A stretch of 64,000 nucleotides of DNA from Marinifilum fragile JCM 15579 (GTDB lineage: Bacteria; Bacteroidota; Bacteroidia; Bacteroidales; Marinifilaceae): NCBI RefSeq assembly GCF_001310955.1, contig NZ_BAZX01000005.1, positions 1 through 64,000 on the forward strand, in the 5' to 3' direction. Positions 17,293-26,242 of the stretch are shown here, piece by piece; position 1 is the first letter of the stretch, and each line of letters begins with the position of its first letter. The notes beneath the pieces were generated by a model. The model was given only the letters and a program-made list of their open reading frames with translations. It ran no database searches and was not told the origin of the DNA. The translations under genes and the position numbers were made by a program.

Positions 17293-17734
17293 CATTATCA
17301 TACCATTCAAATAAATATTTTAAATTATAATCGACCTCAAACTTTTTCAAAAACGATAAATATTCATCTTTAAACGTTTGTTTTTTATGATGTTCTTTTT
17401 GGTTTAAAACATACTTAACCACTTGGTCTATGTGCGATTTTGAATAAGTAAAAGCACCATACCCATCCTGCCACGAAAATTTACTTGGAATATATTTTTT
17501 ATCATTCAACCATTTTGAAGATCCTGATTTTAATTGCTCCATCAATTTAGCAGGAGAGAGAGTTGGATTCATTCCTACAAAAACATGTGCATGGTCTGGA
17601 TTGCAATAAATAGCATAGGTTTTACAATTGTGATTGCTAATAATACCACACATTATTTTTTCCAGCTCATCCTTAAAATGATTTTTAATTAGGTTCTCTC
17701 GACCTTTTACTGAAAAAATGTATTGAATGTACAA
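17288..17734 (-). CDS. REP-associated tyrosine transposase (IS200/IS605 TnpA-like)
   Basis: This Y1-transposase-type protein has the HUH motif as HAH (CNPDHAHVFVG) and the tyrosine-bearing helix VVKYVLNQKEHHKKQTF. Members cut and join single-stranded DNA at small hairpins. The usual Bacteroidota N-terminus (MANTYTQLYIQYIF) is encoded 7 codons further upstream, but its first codon is ATA at 17753-17755 rather than ATG. The caller therefore used TTG at 17734. Expression may be impaired, or an ATA start is used. REP-like repeats flank it on both sides, as expected for a RAYT locus. Confidence 0.85.
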   Translation of the reverse strand: MYIQYIFSVKGRENLIKNHFKDELEKIMCGIISNHNCKTYAIYCNPDHAHVFVGMNPTLSPAKLMEQLKSGSSKWLNDKKYIPSKFSWQDGYGAFTYSKSHIDQVVKYVLNQKEHHKKQTFKDEYLSFLKKFEVDYNLKYLFEWYDNV

Positions 17735-17769
17735 TTGTGTGTATGTGTTTGCTATGGTTTATTATTTAA

Positions 17770-17960
17770 TATCAGGCTAACGCCCCTTAGCTTGTTTCAA
17801 AGCTTGTTTTTCTACGAAGATTTGAGCGCTAATGCGCCTATGCTCTCATTTTAAGTCTGGTGTTCCAATATTTTTATAAAGGGATGTAGTCCTGCATTCT
17901 TCGTAGCACTTATAATGAGAAATTAAGCTTAGGGGCGTAGCCCTGAAATTTTATAATCAT
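17770..17960. repeat. REP-like repeats, transposase 5' side (one direct, one inverted copy)
   Basis: A copy at 17879-17955 repeats the 3'-side element (GGGATGTAGTCCTG, TTCTTCGTAG, AGGGGCGTAGCCCTGAAATTT). A more degenerate inverted copy lies at about 17773-17825: AACGCCCCTTAGC is the reverse of GCTAAGGGGCGTT, and TCTACGAAGA of TCTTCGTAGA. Two inverted copies with a spacer resemble a REPIN. Confidence 0.6.
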
Positions 17961-17975
17961 CCTTTGCTGATACAT

Positions 17976-19079
17976 CTATGCCCCAAATATCTTTTTAAGA
18001 AATTCTCCTAATTTTTCGCCTTTTAAATCTTTAGCTATAATTCTTCCAGATGGATCTATTAGAATATTTGTAGGAATTAGTGTAACACCATATCTGGTTC
18101 CTACATTGCCTTCTTTTGTATTGTTGTCAAGTAAAGAAGGCCATGAAATAGCATCTTCTTTGGTAGCTTTTTTCCAATGATTTTCATTTTTATCCGAAGA
18201 TATGTTGACGATAATAAAATCTTTGTTTTTGTACTTTTCGTATTCGCTTACCAGAGTTTTGTTTGCAGTTCTGCAGCCAGGACAACCTGCTTTCCAGAAT
18301 TCCAACAATACAAACTTGCCTTCGAAATCTTTTAAGCTTACCATATTTCCATGTGTGTCGTTCAATTCAAAATTTTCAGCCATATCGCCAACTTTAACTT
18401 GCTTGTTCAAGTCTAACCACTTCGAGATGGATTGGGCATACTCTGATTGCTTTACTTTAGGGGATAAGTTTTCATACAAGGACCTTATTTTCGATTTTGG
18501 AAGTCCACCAGTAAAGCCTTTCAGCATAAAAGCACTGTAAAGTTTATCTGGATTTTCTTCAACATACTGTGCTCCAGCTGTAATTCTTTCTGTTATAATT
18601 TTAGATTGTTGCTTAGATAGAGATTTTGCTTTTTCCATATCTCTTTCCTCCATAGCACCTATTAATTCCTTTTGAATACTATCCATTTGAAGCTCTAGTG
18701 GGAGTACTGATTTTAGATAATCGCTATTCTGCTTTTGCAATTCACCACCTTCAAGCTTGGCGTATTTAATTTCTCCTTTTTTACCTTCAATAGCTATGTC
18801 TACATCCTCCAAGAAAAGGAACAAATACTCCGCCTTGCGTCCTTCCCCTATGAAAATACCTCCTGGAACAGTTTTGCTGTTGATGGCAGAACAATAAAAT
18901 TTGTTGTCTACAATATAAGTGGTGTCAATGCCCTTGTTGATTTCAAAATTCATTAAAACAACCATAGTACTGTCAGGATAACCTGTAATGTTTCCATTGA
19001 TTTTAATTCTATTCTCTTTATTCTTAAAAGCACTTAATGTCAACAAAACAATACAGGAGTAAATAATCGCTTTTCTCAT
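17976..19079 (-). CDS. TlpA-like thiol-disulfide oxidoreductase (DUF4369 + AhpC/TSA)
   Basis: The likely start is the Met at 19079 (MRKAIIYSCIVLLTLSAF), which begins a signal peptide; the ORF is open 57 bp further up to 19136. The N-terminal DUF4369 domain spans roughly residues 20-130 (INGNITGYPDSTMVVLMNFE). A helical linker leads to a thioredoxin fold at the C-terminus with active site GCPGC (LLEFWKAGCPGCRTANKTL) and cis-Pro loop GVTLIPTNILIDPSGRI. Members are periplasmic and reduce disulfides, often in cytochrome c or nutrient-uptake contexts. It directly follows the RAYT repeat region and is preceded by a PKD lipoprotein. Confidence 0.87.
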   Translation of the reverse strand: MRKAIIYSCIVLLTLSAFKNKENRIKINGNITGYPDSTMVVLMNFEINKGIDTTYIVDNKFYCSAINSKTVPGGIFIGEGRKAEYLFLFLEDVDIAIEGKKGEIKYAKLEGGELQKQNSDYLKSVLPLELQMDSIQKELIGAMEERDMEKAKSLSKQQSKIITERITAGAQYVEENPDKLYSAFMLKGFTGGLPKSKIRSLYENLSPKVKQSEYAQSISKWLDLNKQVKVGDMAENFELNDTHGNMVSLKDFEGKFVLLEFWKAGCPGCRTANKTLVSEYEKYKNKDFIIVNISSDKNENHWKKATKEDAISWPSLLDNNTKEGNVGTRYGVTLIPTNILIDPSGRIIAKDLKGEKLGEFLKKIFGA

Positions 19080-19125
19080 AATAGTTCGTTTAAATTGTTC
19101 GATATTGGGAATGTTCTTCATAAAT

Positions 19126-19155
19126 AAACACCCCACACCAAAGCATGGGATGTTT
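19126..19155 (-). terminator. Terminator after the PKD lipoprotein gene
   Basis: On the minus strand AAACATCCCA and TGGGGTGTTT form a 10-bp stem with one G-U pair, followed by ATTTAT. It lies 78 bp after the lipoprotein stop and before the TlpA-like gene. Confidence 0.55.
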
Positions 19156-19233
19156 CTATTGTTAGTTTGCTATTGAAAAGCAAGGCTTCTTATAAAGTAT
19201 TACCTTCTTTAAGAATTAACCTTAGGTTTTATT

Positions 19234-20010
19234 CTATTTCAAAAAGTAATAAAAGTGAAATAAGTAATCACCAGATTCAACTAAAACGCTACCTTTTCCT
19301 AAATCGTAATCTTCTTCTAGCGAACGTTGAACTAAAATTGAGCATATTTTTGGAGCTATCATCAATTCTTCAGCATCTAAATCTACATCATACAAATAAA
19401 ATTGTTGTTGCGAGCCCCATGATGGAACACCACTTTCTTGGAGGTATAATTTTACGGAAGGAACTTTGATGGTTAGCGGAAAATTTTTCCAACTTAAATT
19501 GGAATATACTTGAGACTCATAAGCTGTTTTGTTATCAACTTCTATAAAAAGTTGCAATTCTGGAAAACTATTTTCATTCTCTTTTTCGATATCCCATTTT
19601 TGTGTTGGGTCATCATTTTTGTATTCACTTATTCTGTTAATTTCAACTTGATCTAGGTAAGCTTCTCCAACTCTTAAAGTTTGTTTATAACTTTTTCTTG
19701 TTCCATCCTCTTGAATCCCCGTTAATTTAATTTCATATTCTCCTGCTTTAGAATAGTAATGTTGGGGTATATTAGAATTCGTACTTGACATTATTTTTGG
19801 TTTGCTGCCATCTCCAAAATCCCATTCAAATTGTGTAATGTTTGATCTATCACTTAAGTTGGTTAGTTTAACATCCCAATTAACACCAATCAATGGGTAG
19901 TCTATCTTAAACTCAACTTGTATTTCGGGAGGAACTATGTCATTGTCTTTTTCACAGCTAATAAGAGCAATAGCGGTAAGAATAAATAAAATGGAATTGA
20001 TTGTTTTCAT
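19234..20010 (-). CDS. PKD-domain lipoprotein
   Basis: This 258-aa protein has a lipoprotein signal (MKTINSILFILTAIALISC, Cys 19). A PKD domain spans about residues 30-115, with the family motif FEWDFGDGSKP and HYYSKAGEYEIKLTG. The remaining ~140 residues form a beta-rich domain I do not recognise (LYLQESGVPSWGSQQQFYLY). PKD lipoproteins in Bacteroidota are usually outer-membrane surface proteins. The upstream region contains an unusual array of about eight ~21-bp-spaced boxes (20126-20275), suggesting dedicated regulation. Confidence 0.8.
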   Translation of the reverse strand: MKTINSILFILTAIALISCEKDNDIVPPEIQVEFKIDYPLIGVNWDVKLTNLSDRSNITQFEWDFGDGSKPKIMSSTNSNIPQHYYSKAGEYEIKLTGIQEDGTRKSYKQTLRVGEAYLDQVEINRISEYKNDDPTQKWDIEKENENSFPELQLFIEVDNKTAYESQVYSNLSWKNFPLTIKVPSVKLYLQESGVPSWGSQQQFYLYDVDLDAEELMIAPKICSILVQRSLEEDYDLGKGSVLVESGDYLFHFYYFLK

Positions 20011-20125
20011 TTGTTTTTGTATTTATTTAAATGATCTTCAGATAAGATTTCTTGAATTTTTAACGGTTAGTTAACTATAGAGTTCTAATGAGAAGCTAAG
20101 CCTCTCATGGGGTAAAATCTTATTT

Positions 20126-20275
20126 CAGTTTGTGATATCAATATTTCAGATTTTATTTTTAGCCTTCTGATAGGTATTTTTATACTTCTGATTTCTAAAA
20201 CTATGCTCCTGATTAAAAAATAAGCTTCCTGATAGGAGAATAGGTACTTCTGATACCCAATTACACCCTCCTGAT
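20126..20275 (-). repeat. Helically phased array of WATCAGRAG boxes (about 21-bp period)
   Basis: Plus-strand CTGAT cores occur at 20167, 20188, 20209, 20229, 20250 and 20271, each in a TTCTGAT or TCCTGAT context. Degenerate copies follow at 20147 (TTCAGAT) and 20126 (TTCAGTT). Intervals are 21, 21, 20, 21, 21 for the six good copies. The spacers are unrelated. The array lies 116-265 bp upstream of the PKD lipoprotein gene on the minus strand, so an operator array is likelier than a tandem duplication. Confidence 0.7.
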
Positions 20276-20307
20276 TAAAAACAAGTCAGCAGATTTAGGC
20301 TTTGTAG

Positions 20308-21051
20308 CTAGTTTTCGACTTTATCCGAATTGTTATTTTTATTGTTCTTAATTCTTATATACTCACTCGAATACTTCTTTTGCCTGTTTTCATCATCCCA
20401 GAAAGCATATTTACCATATGCACGAATCTCATCTACCAATTCTTTAAGGTAAGTATAGGCTCTGTCACGCATTTGCTTTTCTTGTTTTTTGCTGCTGTTT
20501 TTAGTTCCATCAACCTTGTCGCGCAAATCGAACAATTCGTGCGATAGAGCATCGGCTCGAGTCAATTTGTTGTTGTCAAAGTTTATGGCAGCAAACTCAT
20601 CAGAATACTCAGCAGCCAGCTTAGGATAATCGCTCATATCCTGCATTAGATCGGTGTTGCCACTACCATCGATAATATTTCTTAGTTTGCGTAAAGCCTC
20701 TTTGTTGTTGCGCAATGCAAACTGAAAGTCGTATTTTAACTCACGTTGTAGTAGGCTGGCTTCATTAATTTTAGCTTCCCACTCTTTGGTGTTGGTTAAT
20801 GCCGATTGGTAAACTGCATTCCATTCCGATTGCTTGTCTTGTAAAAATTTTGCTCTTGGTGTAAGCTCATCAATTAAATCAGGATTTAAACCACGAGCCA
20901 TTAATGCTTCTTTGTCTTCGGTAGCATATCGGTGTAAGTCGGCAGCTTCACCGATGGTGATATCTACAGGAATAGTAGGTTGTACCACTTTCTCAATAGG
21001 AATTTCCATTACCAATTCTTCCATAGTCTTTGTAGTAGTCGTATCTGACAT
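20308..21051 (-). CDS. Hypothetical helical protein, 247 aa
   Basis: I do not recognise this protein. It has no signal peptide. It begins with a Thr-rich segment (MSDTTTTKTMEELVM) followed by a long, mostly alpha-helical region rich in Glu, Lys, Asp and Leu (TNTKEWEAKINEASLLQREL, then RDRAYTYLKELVDEIRAYGK). The tail is Asn/Lys-rich. It is likely a soluble cytoplasmic coiled or bundled protein. It lies alone on the minus strand, divergent from the lut operon and separated from it by about 500 bp that hold the lut control region. Confidence 0.6.
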   Translation of the reverse strand: MSDTTTTKTMEELVMEIPIEKVVQPTIPVDITIGEAADLHRYATEDKEALMARGLNPDLIDELTPRAKFLQDKQSEWNAVYQSALTNTKEWEAKINEASLLQRELKYDFQFALRNNKEALRKLRNIIDGSGNTDLMQDMSDYPKLAAEYSDEFAAINFDNNKLTRADALSHELFDLRDKVDGTKNSSKKQEKQMRDRAYTYLKELVDEIRAYGKYAFWDDENRQKKYSSEYIRIKNNKNNNSDKVEN

Positions 21052-21314
21052 TTTTTAAACTTTTATGGTCGAAAAATATGACCGGTTAATATTAAATAAT
21101 TGCTTTAAGTTCATTAAATTACAAAGAATATGTTAATGTTTAAAATGTTTTTAAGATATTTTCTGTTAAAAAATGCAAAATCTACCATTTTACTGTAGGT
21201 TCAAATACTGATAAGTAAAAGAAGACTTCTTACTCTTAAATTACCTGGCAATTCTCTCTTGGTTTTTTTCGTGTTGCCGATTTTGCTCACTTTCCAAAAT
21301 AGTATGAAAATTGG

Positions 21315-21380
21315 TGTTCAAAATGGCGCAATTGTTCAGAATGGCACATCCTACAAATATCTATTGTTCAAAATTGAACA
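21315..21380 (+). promoter_or_regulatory. Three upstream activator dyads before lutC
   Basis: Three 16-bp copies of TGTTC-N6-GmrCA: TGTTCAAAATGGCGCA (21315-21330), TGTTCAGAATGGCACA (21333-21348) and TGTTCAAAATTGAACA (21365-21380, a perfect dyad). The last ends 112 bp before the -24 element of the sigma54-like promoter, nearly the same distance as at the LUD gene (99 bp). Confidence 0.6.
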
Positions 21381-21492
21381 CTTTCGAAATCGATTGAAGT
21401 GTGGCTATTGAAAACCTTTTCGAATGTCTAAAGTTCAGTAAATCAAGAGTAAATATTTTGAATGATTCTGAATAGTCTTGTGCAGTTTTTTT

Positions 21493-21507
21493 TGGCATTA
21501 GGCTTGG
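21493..21507 (+). promoter_or_regulatory. Sigma54-like promoter of the lut operon
   Basis: TGGCATTAGGCTTGG fits the -24 element and spacing of a sigma54 promoter, with TTGG in place of TTGC at -12. It lies 60 bp before the lutC-like start. The mismatch in an otherwise invariant base lowers confidence, but the upstream dyads at enhancer distance support it. Confidence 0.5.
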
Positions 21508-21567
21508 TTAGAGAGTGGGCAACAATAATTCGATCCTAACGATTTATTCTAACAATAACTTAATCCG

Positions 21568-22041
21568 ATGAATGATTTAGAAAGATTTATAGAAAAGTCA
21601 GAACTAGTAGGTAGTGAGAATTTGGTTCTATCCAACGATGAATTTTCGATGCTACTTAAGAAAGAAAGATTTGACTACGTTGACGTGCCAAGTTTTAATC
21701 TTAAAAAAGACATTAGAGCTGGTGAGGAAGGAATTGGAACTGCACTGGTAGAAGTTGATTATGGTATAGCAGAAACGGGTACGGTTGTGCTTGATAGTTG
21801 CGAAGAAAATAAAAGGTTGGCTACATGTCTTGCCGAAAAACTTTTGGTGGTAATGCCACTAAGCAAATTGGTAAGCACATTAAACCATGTGGCCGATTTT
21901 CTTGAAGAAAGAACAGCAGATATGGGCGGATACGTTGCATTCATTACCGGAGCAAGTAGAACAGCCGATATTGAGCGTGTACTAACAGTGGGAGTACACG
22001 GACCTAAGGAGATGACAGTATACATTTTGAATGATTTATAA
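21568..22041 (+). CDS. lutC: Lactate utilization protein C (LUD domain)
   Basis: This 157-aa protein matches the core of LutC/YkgG: VDYGIAETGTVVLDSCEENK, MPLSKLVSTL, then ITGASRTADIERVLTVGVHGP and the C-terminal TVYILNDL. It is shorter than Bacillus LutC (about 240 aa) at the N-terminus. With LutA and LutB it forms the iron-sulphur complex that oxidises L-lactate to pyruvate. It is followed 10 bp later by the fused lutB-lutA gene, then a lactate permease and a D-lactate dehydrogenase. Control by sigma54 and the dyads upstream is inferred. Confidence 0.88.
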   Translation: MNDLERFIEKSELVGSENLVLSNDEFSMLLKKERFDYVDVPSFNLKKDIRAGEEGIGTALVEVDYGIAETGTVVLDSCEENKRLATCLAEKLLVVMPLSKLVSTLNHVADFLEERTADMGGYVAFITGASRTADIERVLTVGVHGPKEMTVYILNDL

Positions 22042-22050
22042 GAAGCAGCT

Positions 22051-24195
22051 ATGAAGATACACGATCAGATAAACGAGAAATTGCAAGATGAGGTTTTATA
22101 TAAAAACCTAAAGAATTTTGCTTCTGCTTATAAAGCATCAAAAGAAAATGCATATAAAGGACTGGATTTTGAATCGCTAAGAACTCGCGTTCACGATTTA
22201 AAAGACAGAGATTTAAATAAAGTAATGCAGCAATTCAACCAGTTTCGCGAAAATGTAGAGAAACATGGTTGTAAGGTATTTCAGGCGAAAACTGGCGAGG
22301 ACGCTTGCAAATACATTGCTGATGTAATGAAAAAACACAATGCCAAATACATGGTGAAGTCAAAATCGATGACTTCGGAAGAGATTCTATTGAACCATTA
22401 TTTGGAAAAAGAAGGATTGCAACCCATCGAGACTGATTTGGGAGAGTGGATTTTGCAGTTGGCAAACGAGCATCCATCACATATGGTAATGCCTGCCATT
22501 CACAAAACTCGTCAGCAAGTTGCTAAAATCTTTGCCGATTACACAGGCGAAGAGGTTGATCCGGATGATATTAAAGCAATGGTTGAAATTGCTCGTCGTT
22601 TCTTGCGCGAATCGTATTTCAAATCAGGTGTGGGTATGACTGGAGCTAATGTTGCTGTAGCCAGTACCGGAACCATCGGTTTGGTTACCAACGAGGGTAA
22701 CGCACGTTTGTCATCAACTGTTCCTCCGGTGCATATTGTATTGGTGGGTTACGAAAAATTGTGCGATGATTTTAACCAGGCATTGGATATCGTTCGTGTA
22801 TTGCCAAAGAGTGCAACCGGGCAAACCATTACCTCATATACTACATGGATTAAAGGACGTACTCCATCCTATAAAAACGAAGAAGGGATCAAGGAAACGC
22901 ACTATGTATTCTTAGATAATGGACGTTTGGCATTTTTCGAGCATCCAAAATTTAAAGAAGCATTAAAGTGTGTACGTTGTGGTAGTTGTGCCAACATCTG
23001 TCCGGCCTACGAAATGGTTGGTGGTCATGTTTATGGCGATCGTTATATCGGTTCTATTGGTTTGATTTTAACGGCTCTTTACCAGGGCGACGAAGCGGCA
23101 AAAGATATTCTGAAGATGTGTATTGGTTGTAGAGCTTGTTCTTTCAACTGTCCATCGGGTATCGATTTACAAAGTTTGATTTCCGATTTGAAATTGGTAG
23201 TAGGGAAGAAGTATGGAATCAATCCTATAAAGAAGAAGGTATTTAAGAACTTGGTAGCAAAGCCGGATAGAATGAAATCTGTTCTTTCAATGGGGGCAAA
23301 TTTCCAATTTCCATTAACAAAGACTTGCAAAACCAATGATGAAAAAATTATTGGTACTGTGCCAATGTTACCGAAGGAAATGGATTTCAGAAAATTCCCG
23401 GCTTTGGCTTCTAAAACATTTAGCAAGCGATTCTATAAAGATGGTTTCGATCAATTTACTTCAGACCGAAAAGTATTCTTTTACCCAGGTTGTGCGGTAG
23501 AGTATTTCTATCCTGAAATGGGATTGGCCATGGTAAAACTATTGCAGAAGAGCGGTATTCAGGTTGATATTCCTAAAAAAGCAGCTTGTTGTGGTATTCC
23601 TGCAATTGCTTCTGGCGATCCTGATAATGCCAAAACCATGATTTTTAATACGCTTGATAACCTGCAAGAGCCTAAGGATTACGAAGCATTGCTAGTGTTG
23701 TGTCCTACTTGTGGTGGCGCTATTAAGCATGAGTTTTTAGATTTCACAAAAGAAGACCCAAATAGATATAAGAAAGCTTCGATGTTAGGCGATATGGTAA
23801 CTCCAATTGGTAAGTTTTTGGAGGAAAATAACATCAAGTTCAAGGTTAAAGGAAACAAGAAGGTGACTTACCATACACCTTGTCACGATTCTCGTTCATT
23901 AGGCTATTCGGCAGAATCATTCCTTTCTAATTTAATAGGAAAACAATTTGTTCCACTTACCGATAGCAATGTGTGTTGTGGATTTGGTGGTACTTACTCT
24001 CTGGATTTTGCAAGCATTTCCAACGGAATATTAAACAAGAAAATTGAGAACATTGAGGCTAGCCAGGCTGAACTATTGGTTACCGATTGTCCGGGTTGTG
24101 TGATGCAAATTAATGGTGGTTTGATGCACAAGAAAGTGCCTGTAAAAGTACTTCACCTGACAGAGTTTATCGAGAACTACCTGGAAATTGTTTAA
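22051..24195 (+). CDS. Fused LutB-LutA lactate oxidation iron-sulphur protein
   Basis: This 714-aa protein joins two subunits that are separate in Bacillus. The first ~310 residues are a LUD domain (MVKSKSMTSEEILLNHYLE, then GVGMTGANVAVASTGTIGLV). Two 4Fe-4S motifs follow (CVRCGSCANICP and CIGCRACSFNCPSG), as in LutB. The final ~240 residues are LutA-like with two CCG-type cysteine domains: YPGCAVEYF ... ACCGIPA ... CPTCGG, then TPCHD ... VCCGFGGTY ... DCPGC. It would pass electrons from L-lactate to the quinone pool with LutC. Cytoplasmic face of the membrane. Confidence 0.93.
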   Translation: MKIHDQINEKLQDEVLYKNLKNFASAYKASKENAYKGLDFESLRTRVHDLKDRDLNKVMQQFNQFRENVEKHGCKVFQAKTGEDACKYIADVMKKHNAKYMVKSKSMTSEEILLNHYLEKEGLQPIETDLGEWILQLANEHPSHMVMPAIHKTRQQVAKIFADYTGEEVDPDDIKAMVEIARRFLRESYFKSGVGMTGANVAVASTGTIGLVTNEGNARLSSTVPPVHIVLVGYEKLCDDFNQALDIVRVLPKSATGQTITSYTTWIKGRTPSYKNEEGIKETHYVFLDNGRLAFFEHPKFKEALKCVRCGSCANICPAYEMVGGHVYGDRYIGSIGLILTALYQGDEAAKDILKMCIGCRACSFNCPSGIDLQSLISDLKLVVGKKYGINPIKKKVFKNLVAKPDRMKSVLSMGANFQFPLTKTCKTNDEKIIGTVPMLPKEMDFRKFPALASKTFSKRFYKDGFDQFTSDRKVFFYPGCAVEYFYPEMGLAMVKLLQKSGIQVDIPKKAACCGIPAIASGDPDNAKTMIFNTLDNLQEPKDYEALLVLCPTCGGAIKHEFLDFTKEDPNRYKKASMLGDMVTPIGKFLEENNIKFKVKGNKKVTYHTPCHDSRSLGYSAESFLSNLIGKQFVPLTDSNVCCGFGGTYSLDFASISNGILNKKIENIEASQAELLVTDCPGCVMQINGGLMHKKVPVKVLHLTEFIENYLEIV

Positions 24196-24214
24196 ATGTT
24201 AAAACATTCGAATT

Positions 24215-24406
24215 ATGGATTTAAAAAACAATAGAATACAACTAGAGGAGAGTTTAAAAGACTTGAAACAAAAGTTAGTGGCTCTTGACATGTTAATGCA
24301 CAATACCACTATTGTAGGAGATCCGCTTCGAAATAGCAATTCAATATTAAAAAACTATAGTAAATCTAACCCATTTGCTACAGATAATAAATCTAGTACA
24401 AACTAA
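24215..24406 (+). CDS. Small hypothetical protein in the lut operon
   Basis: This 63-aa ORF starts 19 bp after lutBA and ends before a terminator. Its first half is a predicted coiled coil (LEESLKDLKQKLVALDML) and its second half is polar and Asn/Ser-rich. No family is recognised and no signal peptide or TM helix is visible. Its position inside the lactate locus, before the terminator, suggests it is translated, but the case rests on spacing alone. Confidence 0.5.
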   Translation: MDLKNNRIQLEESLKDLKQKLVALDMLMHNTTIVGDPLRNSNSILKNYSKSNPFATDNKSSTN

Positions 24407-24478
24407 TGTCTCAGAGAAGATTATCATTTGTATAACCCCTTTGTTAGCAGTTATTGACATAACTATTGAGTTTTAAAA

Positions 24479-24506
24479 GGAGCCTGCTTTGGGCAGGCCC
24501 TTTTTT
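24479..24506 (+). terminator. Intrinsic terminator between lut genes and lactate permease
   Basis: GCCTGC and GCAGGC form a 6-bp GC stem around TTTGG, followed by a T-run (24501-24506). The permease therefore probably also has its own promoter or depends on readthrough. Confidence 0.75.
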
Positions 24507-24576
24507 AAATACAATGCGAAAAAGGAATTACTGGAATTTTCTTATCAAGGCAAACTAAAACCTAAATTATTTTATT

Positions 24577-26235
24577 ATGAATGCATTATTAGCTTTTTCG
24601 CCAATTCTTTTAACCATAGTGTTAATGGTTGGCTTTAACTGGGGAGCCAAGAAGGCTTTGCCGCTTTCGTTATTAGTGGCAATAGCAGTGGCGTTTGGAG
24701 TATGGAAAATTGATATTCACCACATTCTTGGATATTCGGTATTTGGCTTCCTAAAAGCTTTCGACATCCTTATTATTATTTTCGGAGCGATTTTAATTTT
24801 AAATACCATGAAGCTGTCCGGTGCAATGACCACCATCAACAACGGTTTTAATGGGATTACAAACGATAGACGTATACAAGCAATTATTATTGGTTTCATG
24901 TTCGGTGCTTTTATCGAAGGTGCTGCCGGCTTTGGTACTCCGGCTGCTTTGGCAGGACCACTTTTGGTGGGTTTAGGATTCCCTCCTTTGGCCGCTGCTA
25001 TGGTTGCTCTTATTTTTAACTCGGTTCCTGTTCCTTATGGTGCGGTTGGTACGCCTATTAGTGGTGGTGCAATGGTTACCTTGGAACAAAATCTTGCCGA
25101 TGTAGCAGCTAATCCTGAGGTATTTAAATTGGCTTTAACCAAATGGATTGCTATTCCTAATGCTTTGGTTGGTATTTTTGTTCCTCTTTTGGGTATCATG
25201 ATCATGACCAAGTTCTTTGGCAAAGAAAGATCGATTAAACCAGCTTTGGCTGCAGCTCCTTTCGCAATTTTTGCAGGTTTGGCGTTTGGCATTCCTTACG
25301 TATTGATTGCATCTACTTTAGGTCCTGACCTACCTTCTTTACTTGGAGCATTTATCGGATTAGGTATTGTTATTTTTGCTGCTAAGCGTGGATTTTTAGT
25401 TCCTAAAAAGACTTGGGATTTCCCTCCAAAATCAGAATGGGAAGCAAATTGGAAATCGAATGATAACGGTGGTGATACCGGTGAGGCAAAAATGGGCTTG
25501 GTAAAAGCTTGGATGCCATATGTACTAATTGCTGTTATTTTAGTTGTGACTCGTATTCCATCTCTTGGATTAAAAGGATGGTTAGCAGCGCAAACGATTA
25601 CTTTATCAAACGTATTGGGTATCGAAGGCTTAACCTACGTATTAAAGTGGGCTTATCTCCCTGGTACCATTCCATTCATATTGGTTGCATTAATTACGAA
25701 TGTAATGCACGGAATGAGCAAGAAGCAAGTTGTAACATCTTGGAAAACAACTTTCAAGCAAATAAATGGTGCTGCTATCGCTTTGTTAGCGGGTGTTGCA
25801 ATGGTTCAATTAATGTTAAAGTCGGGTACAAACGGAGCAGGTTTAGACAGTATGCTAACTACCATGGCAACTGCCGTTGCCGATTTATCCGGTAATGCAT
25901 ATCCGGTTATTTCACCAATTGTTGGGGTATTGGGTTCTTTTATGTCAGGTTCAGCTACTGTATCTAATTTATTGTTTGCTTCTCTGCAATTCGAAACAGC
26001 TACTATTTTGGGAATTCCTCAGGTATTGATTGTTGCAGTTCAAACGATTGGTGCTGCATTGGGTAATATGATTTGTGTAAACAATGTTGTGGCAGTTTGT
26101 GCCACGGTGGGATGTATCGGTGCAGAAGGAACAATTATCAGACGTAACGCAATTCCTGCATTTATATATTATTTAATGGTGATGATTGTAGTGGTAGTAC
26201 TAATTTCTACCGGCTTTAATCCATTGCCATTATAG
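24577..26235 (+). CDS. lctP: L-lactate permease (LctP family)
   Basis: This 552-aa polytopic protein is a clear member of the lactate permease family. Characteristic stretches include [53 protein letters not shown] and [20 protein letters not shown] near the end. About 12-14 TM helices fit. It imports L- and D-lactate (and often glycolate) with protons across the inner membrane, feeding the LutABC complex encoded upstream and the D-lactate dehydrogenase encoded downstream. A 138-bp inverted-repeat element separates it from the latter. Confidence 0.96.
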   Translation: MNALLAFSPILLTIVLMVGFNWGAKKALPLSLLVAIAVAFGVWKIDIHHILGYSVFGFLKAFDILIIIFGAILILNTMKLSGAMTTINNGFNGITNDRRIQAIIIGFMFGAFIEGAAGFGTPAALAGPLLVGLGFPPLAAAMVALIFNSVPVPYGAVGTPISGGAMVTLEQNLADVAANPEVFKLALTKWIAIPNALVGIFVPLLGIMIMTKFFGKERSIKPALAAAPFAIFAGLAFGIPYVLIASTLGPDLPSLLGAFIGLGIVIFAAKRGFLVPKKTWDFPPKSEWEANWKSNDNGGDTGEAKMGLVKAWMPYVLIAVILVVTRIPSLGLKGWLAAQTITLSNVLGIEGLTYVLKWAYLPGTIPFILVALITNVMHGMSKKQVVTSWKTTFKQINGAAIALLAGVAMVQLMLKSGTNGAGLDSMLTTMATAVADLSGNAYPVISPIVGVLGSFMSGSATVSNLLFASLQFETATILGIPQVLIVAVQTIGAALGNMICVNNVVAVCATVGCIGAEGTIIRRNAIPAFIYYLMVMIVVVVLISTGFNPLPL

Positions 26236-26242
26236 CAATTTA

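Noticed and set aside
20126-20275. CRISPR array
   Set aside because: Repeat units are only about 8 bp with 13-bp spacers, no cas genes are present, and copies vary.
25509-25895. 128-aa ORF inside the lactate permease
   Set aside because: It is an out-of-frame shadow of lctP with unnatural Cys/Tyr-rich composition.
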